From CAYQFQ01 sp964416925 (GTDB taxonomy: Bacteria; Patescibacteriota; Minisyncoccia; Phycocordibacterales; GWA1-40-21), in the NCBI GenBank assembly GCA_964416925.1, contig CAYQFQ010000037.1, positions 1 to 5,919 on the forward strand: a stretch of 5,919 nucleotides of DNA, written 5' to 3'. Both the position numbers and the translations under genes were made by a program. Shown here piece by piece: positions 4,355 to 5,919 of the stretch (position 1 is the first letter of the stretch; every line of letters starts with the position of its first letter). The notes below the pieces were generated by a model. That model did no database searches, was not told the DNA's origin, and saw only the letters and a list, made by a program, of their open reading frames with translations.

Positions 4355-5716
4355 ATGAAACTAACTTTTTTTGGTGGTACAGGAATGGTGACCGGTGCGA
4401 ATTTCTTAGTACAAGATAACGATTTTAATTTCCTAGTAGATTGTGGACTTATTCAAGGTACAAAGATCGCAGATACTTTAAATAGGGAAGTTTTTCCATA
4501 TGACCCTGCTTCAGTAAACATATTACTTGTAACACATGCACACATTGATCATATTGGTAGAATCCCTAAACTTGTAAAAGACGGTTTTAGTGGTCAGATT
4601 TTTAGTACACCTGAAACAAAAGAAATCGCAGGTCTGTTACTTGAAGATGCCTTGGGCATTCTTGAGAATGAAGCGCGCCAAGAAGGTGTGCTTCCTATCT
4701 ATGACAGGGAAGATGTTGATAAGGCTATGTCTTTGTGGCAAACAAGCTCCTACGGTGAAAAGAGAGACATTGGAGGGGGTTTCGTCGCGGTTTATAGAGA
4801 CTCTGGTCATATTTTGGGTTCAGGAATAATAGAACTATTTAAAAATGGTAAAAAACTTGTCTTTACGGGTGATCTTGGTAATTCACCATCTCTATTACTA
4901 AAAGATACTGAAGAAATTGTCGAAGCTGACTATATGATAATGGAGAGTGTTTATGGTGATAGAAATCACGAATCAAAAGATGAAAGAAAGGCAAAACTAA
5001 AAGATGCAATTGAAGAAACAATAAGAACAAATTCTGTACTTATAATTCCGGCTTTTTCTTTGGAAAGAACTCAAAATATTCTTTATGAAATGAACGACTT
5101 TTTTGAGAATGACGGTTTGAAAAATATTCCTGTCTTTGTGGATTCACCACTTGCGACAAAAATTACAAATGTTTACAAGAAATATTCGGGTAGTTTGAAG
5201 GAATCTGTGCGAAATGAAATCTCCGGTGGAGATGATGTCTTTGATTTTCCAAAATTGAAATTCACTGTTTATTCCGGTGATAGTGCAAAGATAAGTTCAA
5301 CCGCAAACCCAAAGATCATCTTGGCAGGTTCGGGAATGTCTAATGGTGGACGTGTTATAAATCATGAAAGGGACCATTTGGGTGACGTGAATGCTATTAT
5401 CCTCATGGTTGGATATCAGTCTGTAGGTACTCTTGGTAGGCAAATTCAAGATGGTGCCAAAGAAGTAAATATTTATGGTAAAAAAATAAAAGTTAAAGCT
5501 AGAATAAAAACTATATCTGGCTACTCGTCTCATAAAGATTCAGATAATCTTTTGTTATTTGCTGAAAAAGCAGGGGAGAGTGGAAAACTTAAAAAAGTCT
5601 TTGTTGTAATGGGTGAACCAAAATCTTCGCTGTTCTTGGTTCAAAAAATAAAAGATAATTTAGATATAGATGCTGTGTATCCTGAATATGGGCAGAGTTT
5701 TGAACTGGATATTTAA
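4355..5716 (+). CDS. Beta-CASP metallo-beta-lactamase, RNase-like protein
   Basis: A 453-residue cytoplasmic protein of the beta-CASP branch of metallo-beta-lactamases (CPSF73/RNase J/TTHA0252-like), predicted to be a zinc-dependent RNA-processing nuclease. It opens with MKLTFFGGTGMVTGAN. Metal-site motifs follow: HAHIDH (61-66), GH152 in DSGHILGS, and Asp173 in FTGDLG. The beta-CASP insertion carries motif A around Glu197 (ESVYGDR), then PAFSLERTQ (232-240) and the conserved AGSGMSNGGR (324-333). Motif B is His393 in SGYSSHKD. Motif C, normally a His just before Gly-Glu in RNA enzymes, reads VVMGEP with Met419. I take ATG 4355 as the start because family members begin at exactly this MKLTF strand. 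A TTG at 4316 would add 13 residues with no family counterpart. No Shine-Dalgarno site is evident. The patatin-like gene follows after 9 bases, suggesting an operon. The family call is secure, and catalytic competence is less so. Confidence 0.92.
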   Translation: MKLTFFGGTGMVTGANFLVQDNDFNFLVDCGLIQGTKIADTLNREVFPYDPASVNILLVTHAHIDHIGRIPKLVKDGFSGQIFSTPETKEIAGLLLEDALGILENEARQEGVLPIYDREDVDKAMSLWQTSSYGEKRDIGGGFVAVYRDSGHILGSGIIELFKNGKKLVFTGDLGNSPSLLLKDTEEIVEADYMIMESVYGDRNHESKDERKAKLKDAIEETIRTNSVLIIPAFSLERTQNILYEMNDFFENDGLKNIPVFVDSPLATKITNVYKKYSGSLKESVRNEISGGDDVFDFPKLKFTVYSGDSAKISSTANPKIILAGSGMSNGGRVINHERDHLGDVNAIILMVGYQSVGTLGRQIQDGAKEVNIYGKKIKVKARIKTISGYSSHKDSDNLLLFAEKAGESGKLKKVFVVMGEPKSSLFLVQKIKDNLDIDAVYPEYGQSFELDI

Positions 5717-5725
5717 TCATAAAAT

Positions 5726-5919
5726 ATGAAAAAACGTGCCTTGATTGTTATGGATGGGGTGATGAAAGGGTCTTTCTCTGCAGGCGCTTTATGCGTTTTC
5801 CATGAAAAATTAGGACCTAACTTTTTTGATACCATATATTCTTTTTCTGTTGGTGTTTTTGAGCAGGTATTTTTTGCGGCTAATCAGCTAGGAACAATGG
5901 AATATGTTTGGAGGGAGTG
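5726..5919 (+). CDS. Patatin-like phospholipase family protein, N-terminal part
   Basis: The gene runs off the window, and 64 complete codons plus two bases are visible. The start MKKRALIVMDGVMKGSFSAG and the later FDTIYSFSVGVFEQVFFAA follow the patatin fold: strand, oxyanion loop, helix, then nucleophile elbow. In active patatins the oxyanion loop is GGGxKG and the elbow is GxSxG. Here the loop is DGVMKG (10-15) and the elbow is SFSVG (39-43), so the candidate nucleophile Ser41 remains but two of three loop glycines and the first elbow glycine are changed. The catalytic Asp would lie beyond the window. The protein could be a weak lipid acyl hydrolase or a non-catalytic relative. The ATG lies 9 bases after the beta-CASP stop with no Shine-Dalgarno sequence, so co-transcription is likely. 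Family call moderate to good. Confidence 0.7.
   Translation, partial: MKKRALIVMDGVMKGSFSAGALCVFHEKLGPNFFDTIYSFSVGVFEQVFFAANQLGTMEYVWRE

Noticed and set aside
4590..4829. 79-codon plus-strand frame overlapping the beta-CASP gene
   Set aside because: It is an out-of-frame shadow of a gene whose motifs are continuous in the main frame.
5297..5533. 78-codon minus-strand open frame
   Set aside because: It is antisense to the conserved AGSGMSNGGR region of the beta-CASP protein, with no independent support.

Overview
The window reads as a piece of a small, AT-rich bacterial genome, most likely a Candidate Phyla Radiation (Patescibacteria, probably Parcubacteria-type) organism. This is inferred from gene content and style. 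There is a ribosomal L7/L12 end, a winged-helix plus nucleotidyltransferase-like regulator, a channel-type membrane protein without its soluble domain, a beta-CASP metallo-beta-lactamase and a patatin-like protein. Most starts lack a Shine-Dalgarno sequence, and two -10 boxes lie so close to the ATG that the mRNAs would be leaderless. Genes end in TGA as well as TAA, so TGA is a stop here, which argues against the Gracilibacteria/SR1 code.

Layout, left to right, with all confident genes on the + strand. The 3' end of rplL (1-284) is followed by a GAAA-loop palindrome, a clear intrinsic terminator, a self-complementary block of about 100 bases ending in six T (385-483), and a third hairpin with a T-run (520-540). 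Next come an unrecognised 290-residue protein (573-1445) closed by a long terminator hairpin, and a winged-helix/nucleotidyltransferase-like regulator (1564-2184). A 451-base gap follows, holding several hairpins, a weak minus-strand open frame and an extended -10 promoter. The MscS-type transmembrane protein (2636-3319) ends at a strong terminator.

The 400-base gap after it is not empty. It holds what I read as a complete 6S RNA gene (3483-3615) with its own -35/-10 promoter and intrinsic terminator, then a C/G-capped palindrome. A small VanZ/YjdF-like membrane protein (3777-4226), a beta-CASP RNase-like protein (4355-5716) and the start of a degenerate patatin-like protein (5726 to the window end) follow. 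No terminator is visible between these last three, and the last two are 9 bases apart, so they may be co-transcribed.

Functionally this looks like ordinary core-genome territory with separate transcription units, each closed by its own hairpin. The points that most merit a second look are the short 6S RNA, the 385-483 element with two competing 5' strands for one 3' strand, the missing motif C histidine in the beta-CASP protein, and the eroded catalytic motifs of the patatin-like protein.
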